The notes under the pieces: generated by a model
Database searches by the model: none
Seen by the model: only the letters and a program-made list of their open reading frames with translations
Told to the model about the DNA's origin: nothing
Program-made: the position numbers and the translations under genes
Shown: one piece after another, positions 1 through 12,066 of the stretch
Layout: each line of letters opens with the position of its first letter
How positions within the stretch are numbered: the stretch's first letter is position 1
From: Adineta ricciae
Lineage: Eukaryota; Rotifera; Eurotatoria; Adinetida; Adinetidae
Length of the DNA: 64,000 bases
Direction: 5' to 3'
Assembly: GCA_905250025.1 (NCBI GenBank)
Contig: CAJNOJ010000053.1
Span: 186,001-250,000, forward strand

Positions 1-569
1 AGAATCTCTGGCCCGCCGGCGCCGTCGACCCCACCGTTCACGCGTTTGAAAATCCATCCATTTCGTCAATGTTTTTGAATTGAATCTACGTCCCTTTTTA
101 TAGAGAATCTGTGGTTCAGCTTGACTATTTGCATAGCGGATACAAGTTGAATCATGGTCGACATTTTCATTTTCGTACATAACTATCTTTAAGCGTTCGT
201 CAATAGTCGGATCATAAGCTTTTTCATCAGATTTACATTGTAGAATACGTTGTTCAAGAATGTCTGGCAATAGCCAACGTTTTTTCTTGTTCAATGAGAA
301 TGTTAGATTCGCCCGGGTACTAGGTAGGCCACCATCATTCAGCTCGTGTGCATCTGTGATATTATGACCGCTAAAAACAAAAAAATTATTCATAGGAAAA
401 GTCAAAGGCAAGATTAGATATAGATCACCTACATTTTCTGTACTTCGAATGTTCTTTTGTAATTGTGATGTTCAAATGCACGTAGACGTCTTAATGTTTT
501 ACTTGTTGTGCAAGAACGGAGAGTTTTACTATCTGTATAGACTTTGTCGGCAAAATCAAACTGAGGCAT
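1..569 (-). CDS. Unrecognised protein, 3' end cut by window edge
   Basis: Two exons are visible on the minus strand: 569-433 and 370-1, separated by a 62-nt GT-AG intron that keeps the frame. About 169 residues are seen, starting at a Met followed by PQFDFADKVYTDSK. An upstream in-frame Met at 704 is possible, but the stretch before 569 looks less protein-like. I do not recognise the family. The visible part is hydrophilic, without signal peptide or membrane segment, and includes a KKKRWLLPDILEQR stretch. It lies head-to-head with ODAD3, with about 490 bp between the starts. The last codons before the window edge fall in an unusually GC-rich run (about 11-37) and read as an Arg-rich tail, which may not be genuine. 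Confidence 0.55.
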
Positions 570-1056
570 TACACACTCTATGCTACAGAGATAAGGTGAA
601 TCGATGCTCTCAACTATCGACTCTTTAGAATATCTACAGTTAACGCGTATGATAGCGCTTTTTATCCTTAAAATGCAATGTATGACACACATTTGCTCAA
701 TCATGTGCTGTTATTTCACAACAACATTGCGCAAGAATGCAAGAACATATAGTGATTTCTCCCACATGCATGAATCATTGATGAAAATTTGATCCATCGT
801 CAGAGGTCGCTTTCGTTTATTTCAAAACTAAACTCATCCTACAAGTGATGTAATGCTTTGAAAACGAATGCGTATATTTGGTTCGATTATTATAATTTTT
901 GATCAGATTCAAAAGATGAAGAATATGCGTTGCTAAGTAACGGCGGTTGACCATGGTGGTAAAACAAAAAATAACTATACACACATACCTTAGAGAAACA
1001 GTTCTTTGCTTTAACTTCTGTAGAGACCAAGTAAAGAAACAGTTCGTTTTTTCACC
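570..1056. promoter_or_regulatory. Divergent intergenic region between the 5' partial gene and ODAD3
   Basis: About 490 bp separate the two divergent starts, so any promoter elements for both genes must lie here or in their 5' exons. No TATA box or conserved motif could be assigned by eye. Open frames in this stretch are short and look non-coding. Confidence 0.4.
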
Positions 1057-3174
1057 ATGCCGTCAGGTGCGCGAACTAATGAACAATATCAGTATAAACT
1101 ATCAACAGCTGAGCAAATCGAAGAGTTACGAAAAAAACGCGATCTCTTAGGTACGTTTCTTGTCGAAGGATCGATTTGTCAAGCGTAGTGTCCATTTAGC
1201 TGGTAGTCAAGAAGCGTATACCGAACAAGTCGATTTACAGACAGATAAAAACAAACGAAAGATCGCACAATTACAAAAGGAGAACAAAGAAAAACGACAA
1301 AAGCTAAAAGAATTACTCGAGGTAAGTTTGCTGAAGAACTTGTTCTGATCCAAAGTTCGTACTTGTTTGATAACAGGGCGATGAAAAAGTATTAAATGAA
1401 GCATTCAGCGGTCGAAAAGAAGAACGTGCCGCATTGAAAAATAAATCCGGACAAGTAAGATTGACCATACTTTCTGTTTCGTTATACATGAAATTCGAAA
1501 CTATTTAGGCAGCAATTGAATTAACCAATCAGCAACTAGGTGATTTGAAGAATCGTTACAACTCACATCGACATACCAATGAGTCCAAGAGAAAACAGCT
1601 TGCCGAACTTCAGACACGTTATCAACAAATGGTCCAAGACGCCGAGGAAGCCGTTCTAACCGATGCTGGTGAATCCGAGACGGCAGCTGTATGTCTTCAA
1701 AATTTCCATTGCAAAGAATTCATCGTCTTTCTTTCGATTTAGCGTCTTCGTCAGCTCGAAAATCGTCTGGATAAAGCTGAATTAAAATGTACAGAAGCAG
1801 TGACCATTCAACGAACATACAATCAGATCAAAGCTCATTTGATTCAAGAAAGTTTAACATATGCTAATCGTCTCGATGCTATCTCAATGCAGATTCGTCG
1901 TACACAGCAAGAACTGCAAGAAGCTCAACGTAACTCTCTCGAAGCTGAACTAGCACAGAAAAACGCCAAGAATGAATTGAAGAAAAGCGAAGATAAAGTC
2001 TATCGTGAGCGCAAAGAACGTGAACTTCGTTTGAATGAGTTGAAAGCTGAAGCCGAAGAAAAGAAATTACATGCTGAACGTGTTGATCGTCGTGCCTTAC
2101 AACGTCCAAGTAGCCCGCAAGAAGATTCCAAAGATAAACTCTCCGAACAGGATCAGTCAAAAGTTGACATGTACGAAAACGCTTTCATTCGCATCAAAGA
2201 AGCGACGGGTGCCAGTACTATGCAGGTGAGTTGGAAAAGTATTGAGATCCTTATAAAAGAAGAGGAACGTTTCTAGGAAGTGGTGGACCGATTCTCCACT
2301 CAAGATAGTACAACAGAACATTTAGAGAGAATGAAACAGGATGCCGAACAGAATGTAGCGAAATTGCGTGATGAAAAAGCTCGTCTCAATAAAGAATTCG
2401 AAGAAATGAAATACAGTGGTGAAGCGAAAACGTCCAGGTAACGATAGTGATTTTACACCGAAATAATCCACCAGTTGAATTTTTCGTAGTGGTCAACGTA
2501 TTCTCGAACAAGCTCAAGAAAAACTTGATGAAAGCGAAAAACGTCGTGATGATAATGCGATCAAAATGGAGAAGACAATGAAGAAAATGGTCGAAGTCAA
2601 ATCGGGTATTGAACATTTAGCAGATAAATTACATCATTTGAAAGGCGTATGTTCTTTCTAACAGTTGAATAATCCGAATTGACATTCACTTTCATCTCTA
2701 GACGAAGAGTCAGGTACCAACAACAGTCATCTCGCCTCAATCAAATGATTATGTCTTGGATTTACTTGGTACAACAGAAGAGAAACTGGTTAAGCTGATC
2801 GAAGAGCTCGAAACGAAAGACTTAGATGGCACATTGAAAGAAATGCGACAATTAGATGTAAATATTCCATCACTACGAACAACTTTCTTCAATTTCTTTA
2901 TCTTTATCTTTAGCTTCAATATGCTGGCGACGGTAAACTACCTGCCTATAACACACGTATAAATCCACCTTCAGCAGCCAAAGGAAACATATATGGCGGT
3001 ACGAATGAAGTTTTCGAGATTCTCTCTGTTTAAATGTTCTACAATCTTTTAGACGATGACAATGCTGGCGAAGACAATCCGGAATGTCAATCACGTGAAC
3101 GTATTAAGATGATTGGTGAAGATTTGATTGGCCTGAAGACCAAGCGCATGAAAAAACCAAAAGGAAAGAAATAA
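1057..3174 (+). CDS. ODAD3: Outer dynein arm docking complex subunit 3 (CCDC151-like)
   Basis: About ten exons with short GT-AG introns (first exon 1057-1150, second 1200-1321) give a roughly 545-residue coiled-coil protein, close to the vertebrate ODAD3 length. Family landmarks in order are an N-terminal AEQIEELRKKRDLL coil, GDEKVLNEAF, the LENRLDKAELK block, and a long central coil with RTYNQIKAHLIQESL and YRERKERELRLNELKAEAEEKK, ending with a Lys-rich tail. In the family this protein helps anchor outer dynein arms to axonemal doublet microtubules, so it should act in motile cilia, which rotifers use in the corona. The start was chosen because ATG 1057 opens the first conserved coil. An AATAAA signal sits near 3240. 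Confidence 0.88.
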
Positions 3175-3448
3175 AGAACTCTCGAACATTGTTTCACTTG
3201 TCATTTTCTTTGACACATGCAGTGTTTCTATTTTATCTATAATAAATTTCGAAATCTTTCGTAGTGTAAACTGCCGTTCAAGACTTGAGTGTCCTATCAC
3301 CATCGATTATTTTCATATTATTACAAAAATAATATAAAGAAAAACAAATTTCTCGTTCAGCTAGAATAGTCAATGTTTTGCGATGTTCACAAATAGAGAT
3401 AAAGAAAGAACTTCGAGCGGGACAATGGTAAAATCGGTTTGCTTCTTG

Positions 3449-4973
3449 TCACCAGTTTACGGCATCGGCACCTTCAAATAATTTATTGAAGCATTTACTC
3501 GCCGGATCGTGAAAATGTCCGTAGGGATTCGTCTTGGACAATTCTCGCAGACAATTCCAACAAAAATAACAACGACATTTGAGACATGTCATTTTATTGC
3601 AACCTTCCAATTTCTAAAGGTAAATGATGGGTGAGCTAAGAATCATATTTTCATCTTCTCTACATACGTCAACGAAAATTGAACATTGCGGACAACGTCG
3701 AGCAGTAGTCTGAATCGTTTCCACTGATGCCATATCATCCATAAGGCGGCTGAAACTTTTGCCATAACGTTGCTCAATTGCTCGTCGTTCTGCGGCGGAA
3801 GCATTTTGATAATCTTTGTATATATCTTTCAATTGGTCTTAACACATAGGAAACAATCGACATATGTTCGAAAAAGAAAAACGATTAATACACACTTTCT
3901 GTGTACTGACATGGATTAACTCCATGAAATGTTTTCCCACATACAGTACAGAACACAAATGAACATGTCGCACATTCTCCTAAAGTATTTCTTAGGTGAT
4001 CATCTGTTCCTTGAGTAACAATCACAGGATTTTGACAGCGCGGACAGTAGATAATATCATCCATCGAATCGATCGATAATTGAAATAAAAGGCGATCGTA
4101 TCGATGAAATGTTTCTTTATCGACAACCGATGCGATCTGAGCAGGTGTTAATTCAACTTTACAGCTTGGATTGATCGGACATGTGATTGACTTAACTTCT
4201 CCGTCGGTAATAATTGTTTCCAAAAAACATTTGATACATGCTTTACAGGCGACACTCGAACAAGCATAACACGAAAAACAATCCGTGCCGTACACTTCAC
4301 CCATACAAACCGGACAGGTAACAATTGTACGAGAAAGTAAAATTAACTTTTTTTCACGCTCATAGTTATTAATAGTGGCTGCAACTTGAGCGGAGGTCAG
4401 TTGCGGTTTGGACAATTTACTTATTGTGGAAGGAAATGATTGAGTTAAATCGAGTGTTGCATTTATATTGAGCCATTCGAGCGTTTGAGCAGTCAAGGAT
4501 GTATGCCAGAGAAACAAGATTGGTTCGTTGCAATTATCTGACCAGAGTGTTTTCAAATTGTCCGATAGGATTTGTAACTAAAGAACAGAACAAACGAAAG
4601 TCGAGTCTTTCTGAATAATGAGTATACCTGTTCATCTGTCATCCAGATGCATTCCAGTTGAAATGAAGGTGCGGAAACGGATGGATAATCCGTGGGAAGA
4701 GTGAATCGAAGGAAAATAGGTGGCAAAAACTCAGTACGGCGATGTTGATCTATTTCATATGATTAAAAATACTAAATGCGACAAAAACAATCTATGCAGC
4801 TTGGTTATACTTTGATGGTATTGAATATGAAATTGATCGGGTAATGTTACTTCGATGATCAGTGTACCCTGTGTTATTTCTGCTTGCTTATCAATTTCGA
4901 ACGCGGCCTCGTCGAGAATGCTGGTAAGAGCATCGAGTTCATCGCGTTGAACTTCACTATCAGTCGATGACAT
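3449..4973 (-). CDS. RBR-type E3 ubiquitin ligase, RNF14-like
   Basis: Five exons encode about 435 residues, similar to vertebrate RNF14. The N-terminus is an RWD domain (DELDALTSIL...). It is followed by RING1 (CPVCMGEVYG..., about 4100-4330), an in-between-RING domain (YCPRCQNPVIV ... FCTVCGKTFHG) and RING2 with the catalytic-type GCNKMTCLKC ... CYFCWNC motif near the C-terminus. RBR ligases take ubiquitin from an E2 onto a RING2 cysteine before transfer. In RING1 the usual zinc-ligand His (C-x-H in relatives) reads Ser: the DNA gives C-Y-A-C-S-S-V-A-C. The initiator is ATG 4973; an earlier TTG is not needed. The last exon ends GADAVNW-stop. Confidence 0.87.
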
Positions 4974-5601
4974 TATCGACAATCTTGAAAAATAAACAAA
5001 ATGCTTTTGCTACTGTCTGTTCATATAGAAAGTGTTCTGATGAAACTTTTTTATATATGGGAATGAAAATCTTTCGTAATATGACATGATGTCATAATTC
5101 AGGATATAGCTCGCATGCAGTTTTTACCACTCTAGCATTCGAGTCGCCGAGAAAAGCCCTCATTCATCTGTTCACACTGTCTGATTAGACAATCTACAAA
5201 AAAAAATTGATTAACGTTTCAGCTATTCTCATTAGAGTTTCGGATGGAATACATAGACATTACATTACGCGGAATATACAGACTACACCGACAAATAACT
5301 ACCATAAAAACAAGCGCGAATTAGCGATAACTTCAACAGAGGGTGCTACAGTCCACTTTTGTCTCAACTTTTAAATACCATTTCAAATAACGCAATGAGC
5401 TTATCTTTTAAAAGTCAAATGTCCATTGTATTTTGGAAAAGTTCATCCAATCAATGCAATATCTAGACTTAGTTCAACGATTGCAGATTGGCATATAAGG
5501 CAAAAAGGAGTTTGAAGCGGCCCGATAGATACAAAATATCACTGGCAAGTTTTTAAGATCATTGCTAAATGCTTTTTAAAAAAGAACAACAACACATTTC
5601 T
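4974..5601. other. Intergenic stretch between RNF14-like and KDSR genes
   Basis: About 630 bp with no supported gene, AT-rich. It must include the promoter of the RNF14-like gene (minus strand) and the 3' flank of KDSR. No repeats or RNA genes were seen. Confidence 0.5.
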
Positions 5602-6635
5602 CTATTTAGTCTTTTTCAAATTCTTATTCTTGGTTATTCCGTAGAATGTGTTCAATATTCCGACGATAATCATGCGTGCTAAGCCAATCGTCAACGTTTG
5701 AGCGATTAATTCTAATGTACTTGTTATAGGTTGAGCTCCACTTGTCAAACTTTCTAGCAGAAATCCGTTGATACCAAACCAACATGAAAACGAACCTTTT
5801 TGAGTTGATGTGATAATCTTTTGCGCGACTTCTTCGGCAGAAAGCATTCCTGATGTTTCGTTAATCAGTTGCGTTTCAATTGGTTTCGATATATTCTCTT
5901 GAGCTAATCCCGGCGTATCGGTATCGGGAGGATAAGCAACAGTGACGTAGATGTTATCACGAGCTAATTCCATTTGTAATGATTCAGCAAAACCTTTCAG
6001 AGCAAATTTTGTTGCACAATAAGATGTATAACCAAAAACGCCGAGCTGACCAGCTTGAGACGAAACAAGAACGATACGACCCGAGCCCAGTTGACGCATG
6101 TATGGTAAGCATGCTTTCGTACAATACACAGCACCCAAATAATTGATACGAACTACATAGAAAATCAAAATAATTCTCTTTTTTGTACAAAACTTGACTT
6201 ACTCATCTGTTCGAATTCTTCCGGTGTAGTTTCATCGAATGCTCTTGCAAAGAACACACCGGCATTATTAATCAAAATGCTCACAGGTCGATTTCCATGA
6301 TACTGACAAGCTTGTTCAATTGCTTTCTGTACTGCTGAATAAGCTCCACTGATATCAACAGATAAACATAATAGTCGTTCATTGTTATCTGGAGCTAAGT
6401 CTTGTCGACATTCGTCAAGACGCTTTTGATTGCGAGCTAAAATTGTCACACGTGCTTGATGCTTATTCAGTAACTGTTTAGCTAATTCTTTTCCGATTCC
6501 ACTTGAACCACCGGTGATTACCACGTGCACATCACGGAGATCAGACAGACAAGATGGCCGGTAGATTGGACGGAGAACGTAAGCTAAGACTAGTAGAATT
6601 AAAACAGTAATAGCAATACTAAATTCTAACCACAT
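5602..6635 (-). CDS. KDSR: 3-ketodihydrosphingosine reductase (short-chain dehydrogenase)
   Basis: Two exons joined at an A|TT codon (Met-Ile-Arg-Ile-Asn-Tyr-Leu-Gly) give about 330 residues, the normal KDSR length. An N-terminal hydrophobic anchor (AITVLILLVLAYVL) precedes the Rossmann fold with TGGSSGIG cofactor motif, NNAG, the catalytic Ser in VSSQAGQLG, and Tyr/Lys in YTSYCATK. The KDSR-specific block AYPPDTDTPG is intact, and a hydrophobic C-terminal segment follows. The family reduces 3-ketodihydrosphingosine to dihydrosphingosine with NADPH at the ER membrane, the second step of sphingolipid synthesis. Start at ATG 6635 puts the membrane anchor first; an in-frame ATG at 6653 would add six residues. 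Confidence 0.92.
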
Positions 6636-6800
6636 ATCTAAAAAGATAATCATATTGAGTAAAATTAGATTATTTATCAGAGCAAAAGCAAAAGAAGTTA
6701 AAATATTTGTTTAGGAGTATAAAAAAACAAAAAGAAAAGAATATGAGAAGACAGATCTATACAAAATAGCAATGCGAGAATCAAATGGAATTGATCGTAA

Positions 6801-7627
6801 TTACAAGAATTCATGGCGTTCGGCTTCACCAATACGTTCAACTGGTGGCGTACGGTTACGTAATGCAGAATCTCTTAATGTTGCACGTTTATCAATTTCT
6901 TGATTCACTTTTTCGTAATCAAATGTATCGTGTAGATATCTGAAAGATTTACCAAGTAAATACAAGAAAACATACGACAATTCAACCGTACTTATTCATT
7001 CCTTGATATCCAGCAAAAAATGCTGTTGCTAAATGGAATATGCATGCAATAATAGCAAGATAGAAGCTCCATCCAAACCAATTGAATTGCCAATTCATCA
7101 TCCAATCACGTCGTTTACCTTTGACACCAAAGAGAATCACTGTTGCAAACATTAACATTCCAGCTAAGCCATGCAAAGCTGCTGCGGTCAAGACAGTTTT
7201 TGTCGACTTAAAGGTTTCTCGATTGCGTGCAACAATTAAAGCAGCAATCACTGCAAAAAATGAAGTTATCAACGATAATGTTGATAATGTTTGAACCCAG
7301 CGCAGCCAATTGTTCGATATCCATGGTCGTAATAAGCGTATCTCAGGAGAGAATAACCTAGGGAAATAGACTATTACATCATTGAACTTTTAAGACAAGT
7401 CAAGATAGTTACCACCAACAACCATGGTAGATCTTTCCATAATAATCAAATCGATGTCGATACATGTTGAAACATACTTGCCAAAGGCCTGCGCGAACGA
7501 AGGTCTTCTCTCCGCCATCCTTTGCATTGACCCACCATCGGTCACTACTGTTCGCTGTTAAATTCAATACAAAAGCCGTGATGGACAACACTTCCCATAC
7601 GATACAAATGATGAATCCTCGCTTCAT
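6801..7627 (-). CDS. Claudin/PMP22-fold four-transmembrane protein
   Basis: Three exons encode about 200 residues with four hydrophobic segments. The first extracellular loop carries the claudin-superfamily signature: a Trp in DRWWVNA, then GLWQVC and a second Cys in GKIYHGCW. The second and third membrane segments follow LSLITSFFAVIAAL and GLAGMLMFATVILF, and the fourth is WSFYLAIIACIFHL. A hydrophilic tail ends RHEFL-stop after an intron. Claudin-fold proteins build or regulate paracellular junctions or act as channel subunits; which applies cannot be told from sequence alone. ATG 7627 was chosen because it lies just before the first membrane segment; an upstream in-frame Met at 7702 gives an unlikely Cys/His-containing extension. 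Confidence 0.75.
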
Positions 7628-7791
7628 ACTGTTCAATCTAGAAAATAACACAGCTGTACAGTTTCTGGCATGATATATAAAATCTATCGCATGGAAGAAC
7701 AATGATAAGAAATATATTCGAGAATAAAAAGTGATTTGTCAGACTAGAAGAAAAAAAAACATCGATGAGTATAAAACGAGAAATGGTCGAA

Positions 7792-8386
7792 TTATGGTTG
7801 TACATCTATTCGTGTACGTTTCGAAGTCGGTAGTTGATCAGTCGAATCATCCGCACCCTATGCAATAAGAAATCGATCGTTTTCCCAACGAAATCCATTG
7901 ACTTACTTCAGATATTTTCGAACGCTTTCGATCAACTTCGTTGTCATCCGGACACAATTGAATATGTTGGATAACAGTGAACATTTTCTCTAGGAAATTT
8001 TCGACTCGATCCACATCGTCTTGTTTGACATCATTTTGACAACAAGTTCGTTGAACATACGGAATGATAACATTTTGGAATTCGTTGAGCCAATTATCAA
8101 CAGCTGTTTGGTCATTTGGCGGAATTGAAAGTCTTGTAGTCAATTCATACCGACACTCATTCAAACGATTGACTAACGAATCAAAACTGTTGCGAATGAT
8201 TAACTAATGTTCATTGATATGGTGCAAACACAGAGAGAGTTGACAGTGTGGACAGGTGACATACATTCGTTGCCGGCACGAAGGTAATTTATCATTATTA
8301 TCATTTTCGGCAGATATGTGTTCACATAAACGCGAACGAGGGGTAGGAATTTGACGAAGACCTTTACCAATTGATGAGACACGCAT
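7792..8386 (-). pseudogene. Small Cys/His-rich protein interrupted by an in-frame TAG
   Basis: The 5' part (8386-8207) encodes MRVSSIGKG... with CRQRMYVTCPHC and SLCLHHINEH, a compact zinc-binding-like Cys/His cluster. Directly after INEH comes TAG (8204-8206), and the same frame then continues as LIIRNSFDSLVNRLNECRYE. It crosses a 50-60 nt intron and ends after SKRTRIDVQP at 7794. The first TAG stands where a Gln codon would be expected, one C-to-T step from CAG. No realistic intron removes it, because the nearest GT-AG pair is 18 nt. It is either a recently inactivated gene, an allele-specific stop or a base error. The family is unnamed; function unknown. Confidence 0.6.
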
Positions 8387-8905
8387 TTTTTTATGGAGCG
8401 AACGAAAAAATTTTCGAGTGTTTGAGTAAATAGGAGAGAGAAAATTTGCGAATGAATTCGTAACATTAAAGAGGTCGCTAGACTTTATACCGTAGAGATG
8501 ATCAAGGACGAAAAAAGAAGAAAGGTTGTTGTATGAATTCGTACATAGTCATCATTCAAACAGTAATGCAAAATATAGATCTTTAACAAAGTCTCTTAAT
8601 TGCTATATATTTTCTCTACACAATCTACTCTAATCACAATCACTGTTAGAAAGAAATTTGTAAGCAATGGACATTTGGTAGAATTTACACTTAAACATCA
8701 ATCGTTGCGCTGTAAATTTCCGTAACGATAGAGATGTAACTGTTTTGCAGCAACTCATTTTCGAGGAAAAAGTGCACCTGATATCAGCGACGCCTAGATC
8801 TCAACGTTCTTCGCTAGCATCAACGATTACATATCTTGCTTGGTGATTGTTTATTCGGATAGGAACCATCAAAATATTCTCTTACTATTTCTCAACACAG
8901 TTATA
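8387..8905. promoter_or_regulatory. Divergent intergenic region upstream of GH13 gene
   Basis: About 520 bp between the minus-strand Cys/His gene and the plus-strand glucosidase. Both start sites face away from it, so it holds their 5' flanks. No recognisable core promoter element or repeat was seen. Confidence 0.4.
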
Positions 8906-11190
8906 ATGTCATTGTCGTCATCAGTTGTTCCTCGCGAATCATTCTTTCTTCTTGCTCCACTCGAATCGCTTCATTCTGATGATGTCAAACGTGTGATTTC
9001 ACTCGATGACCTGATAAAACTTCCACGTGAAGATTCTCTTGAACAGTTCTCCATCGGTGAATACAAACCAGCAATAGTCACCAATGATTTATTCAGCTTC
9101 TTCCGGTTCAACAATCAGAAGACTTACCTGATCTTCATCGATAAACGATCGGAATCCGACGCTGATCTACGGCGATATAATTTCTTTGGGCTAGTCGGTA
9201 CTTTCGGTAAAGGCAAAATCGTCGCCTCGTCTTCGAAACAAGCAAAGAAAAGTTTGAATTTAACAAATGTTCTATCCAATCGCGGACAAGCATTCGTTCT
9301 TGAACTATGTGAACTCTACGAAGATTACGACGAGTCTCAAGATTGGTGGATGCGGGATGTTATCTACGAAGTTATCACCGCGTCGTATCAAGATTCCAAT
9401 AACGATGGTTTTGGAGATATTCAAGGTTTGAGACAACGTTTGGATTACATACAATCAATAAGAATAAAAACAATTTGGTTAACGCCAATTTATCCATCGC
9501 CATGGAAAGATTATGGTTATGATATTTCAAATTTTTGTGATATTGATCCTCGTTTCGGTACATTGGATGATTTTCGTCAACTAGTTGCTGATGTTCATTC
9601 TCGGAATATGCGTCTCATTCTTGATTTCGTTCCAAATCATACTTCGAACGAACATACTTGGTTTCAAGCCGCTCTTCGCAATGATCCAAATTACGTCGAT
9701 TATTATGTTTGGCATGAGGGAAAGAACAATGGAAAAGATCTGCCCAATAATTGGCTCGGTCCATCTGGTCAACGTATGTGGACATATTCGCCGGAACGAA
9801 AAATGTACTATTTACATCAGTTTCTCGATTGTCAACCTGATTTGAATCTTCGCAATGATAAAGTTCTCGAAGAACTTAAGAGAATCCTTCGTTTCTGGTT
9901 AGATCTTGGCGTCGATGGGTTCCGTGCAGATGCTGTGCGACATCTCATCGAGAATGATGACTTCCGCGATGAATCTCTTTCGAAAAATGCCAAGGATATA
10001 GATCCAAACATCTTCTACGATGCATATGAGCATACAGAAACAGCCGATCGACCCGAAAGCTATGCACTAGTGCGGCAATGGAGAAGGTTTCTGGATAATT
10101 ACGCATATGATAACTGCCGAGATTATCTTCTTTTTGTTACTGAGGTAAACTCAAAACTCAGCTATCAAAAGAGAAAACTATTTCTGTTGATTTCAGGCTT
10201 ACCATCGTGATGTTCAGAAAGTGATGGATTACTACGGTGCTAATCGCGAAGAGCGTGGGTCGGATGTGTCAATCAATTTTTTAATCACATATTATCTGGA
10301 TAAAAATGGCAAAGAGCAACATGGATTAGAATTAGATGAACAATTAACAAAGTGGCAAACAAAAGTACCTGAACACGCGTGGTCGAATTGGTGCTTGGGC
10401 AGTCATGACTCTGGACGAGTAACTTCGCGATTACCATCGACAGAACTTATCGATGGATTTTACATGCTACTACTTTTACAATCCGGCACAGCTCTGCTCT
10501 ACTATGGAGATGAAATTGGTATGTTTCAAACACGAGTTATTTTATGAAATAACTTCAGTTTTAGCTATGCGTAATCGTCCGTTCACACTCGAACATCCCG
10601 AAGAGATCGTCGATATAACAGCTTTTAATTATGGTGAAAAGTATGTCGAGGAGAGAACACGAGATTGTCAACGCACACCAATGCAATGGACAAGTCACTC
10701 TCCTCATGCTGGCTTTACTTCGACGACGGCTACACCTTATCTTCCTTTAGCTGATACATGGCCGGAATTGAACGTTGAACAGGAAGAAAAAGCCGAACGA
10801 TCTCATCTGAAGCTTTTTCGGCAATTAGTCAAACTTCGTCAACAATCTCCTTTCTACGGCGGGCATCAGAAGAAAGTTCTCGCAACGAAGGAACTCTATG
10901 CTTTCATACGATGGCTACATTCAGATATCTATTTAATCGTTATCAATCAAACTATGAACGGTCACGAGCCAATCACGACTGATTTCGTCAAACTATTAAA
11001 ATATCCAAATAAAGAACTCTTGGGAGAAGTTGTAGCCAAATCCACTAACATACCCGATGCTTCTCCGATTGGTAAAGAAGGAAATCGAATAGAACTGAAT
11101 CAACTGACTTTACAATCGAATGAAAGTCTTGTACTTAGGCTACTTTCATCAGTTCTCGATATTCCCTTGTGTATCGGTAATGATCAATGA
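8906..11190 (+). CDS. GH13 alpha-glucosidase / SLC3 heavy-chain-like protein
   Basis: Three exons encode about 730 residues. Introns are 10145-10196 and 10519-10564 (46 nt; a slightly shorter alternative also keeps frame). The catalytic barrel starts at WWMRDVIYEV and shows the GH13 regions: DFVPNHTS, the nucleophile Asp in GFRADAVRHL, the acid Glu in LFVTEAYH and the Asp in LGSHDSGR. It could therefore be an active oligosaccharide hydrolase (maltase-like), unlike inert SLC3A2. Overall order resembles rBAT (SLC3A1) and insect maltases. No transmembrane anchor or signal peptide is seen at ATG 8906. Instead the first ~140 residues look like a beta domain similar to the C-terminal domain of these enzymes. 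Substrate and location are uncertain. Confidence 0.82.
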
Positions 11191-12066
11191 ATCGTAAATA
11201 TTTATGCACTGAAATAGTTTTGTATTTTCGTAAATTATCGAATAAACCAGCAGCATATTTATACGTGCAAATTCAATTACGAGTCCACCCGGAGAAAACA
11301 CTCACTGAAGGAAAAACAAAGACTAAAACGCACGATGTCACTTCAAATAATGAACAGTGCTTATCTTCTTCCAAATCACATCTGACGGAATTACCATGTA
11401 AAGTTTGCTAACATCCTAATTCGACTATTTTCGTCGAAAAGCATCCAGTACAACTGACATTCCCTAATGAAAATACCTTTTTCCAAAACAGAATAAGGCA
11501 GATGAGCTTTACGCAAATAAATTATTAATACTTTGTCCTTACTTAAATGAAAACACTGACAATCCTTCGTATATTTGGGATACACTACATACAGGTCGTT
11601 GCTTGTTTCTTTTTCATTTTTTGACATGTAACATCAATATTGAAATTTGTGCACTCTCACTTATAAATTATGGAACTATTCGTTCATGTTAGTGAAATTA
11701 GTAGAATCCCTCGACAAGTTTCTATTCAATAGAAATGCATTGGTAATTTCAATGATAAAATATTCAAAATTCTATTTATACATTTCTTCTTCGCATATAT
11801 CATATCAGCAATCTAGGAATGACTAATAAATGATACGCTATGATATTCCATTTTATATGTGAATCAAAAAAGAAGGAGAAGAAGAGAGAAAAAAACAAGA
11901 AGAGAAGAATCTCTTCTATTCTACTCCATACATGTCATTTCTAATATTTGTTATTTAGTGTTCAGAAGTCTTAAGGAGATTAGACGAGAACGTCATCTTC
12001 TTCTCCTAGTTAACGAACGCGACATTTTCGATCTACAAACGTATCTTTTCAAATTTTAGCATCGCC
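11191..12066. other. Intergenic stretch, purine-rich tract
   Basis: About 880 bp without a supported gene. It contains AT-rich 3' flank of the glucosidase and, at about 11870-11925, a purine-rich GAA/AGA tract running into a small inverted GAAGAGA/TCTCTTC pair. Short open frames here lack coding character. Confidence 0.45.

Noticed and set aside
8186..8206. An 18-nt intron removing the TAG in the Cys/His gene
   Set aside because: Far below the shortest introns seen in the window (about 46 nt).
10519..10564. Alternative 40-nt intron in the glucosidase
   Set aside because: Keeps frame but inserts Val-Leu into GDEI-AM; the 46-nt version fits the family better, though not proven.
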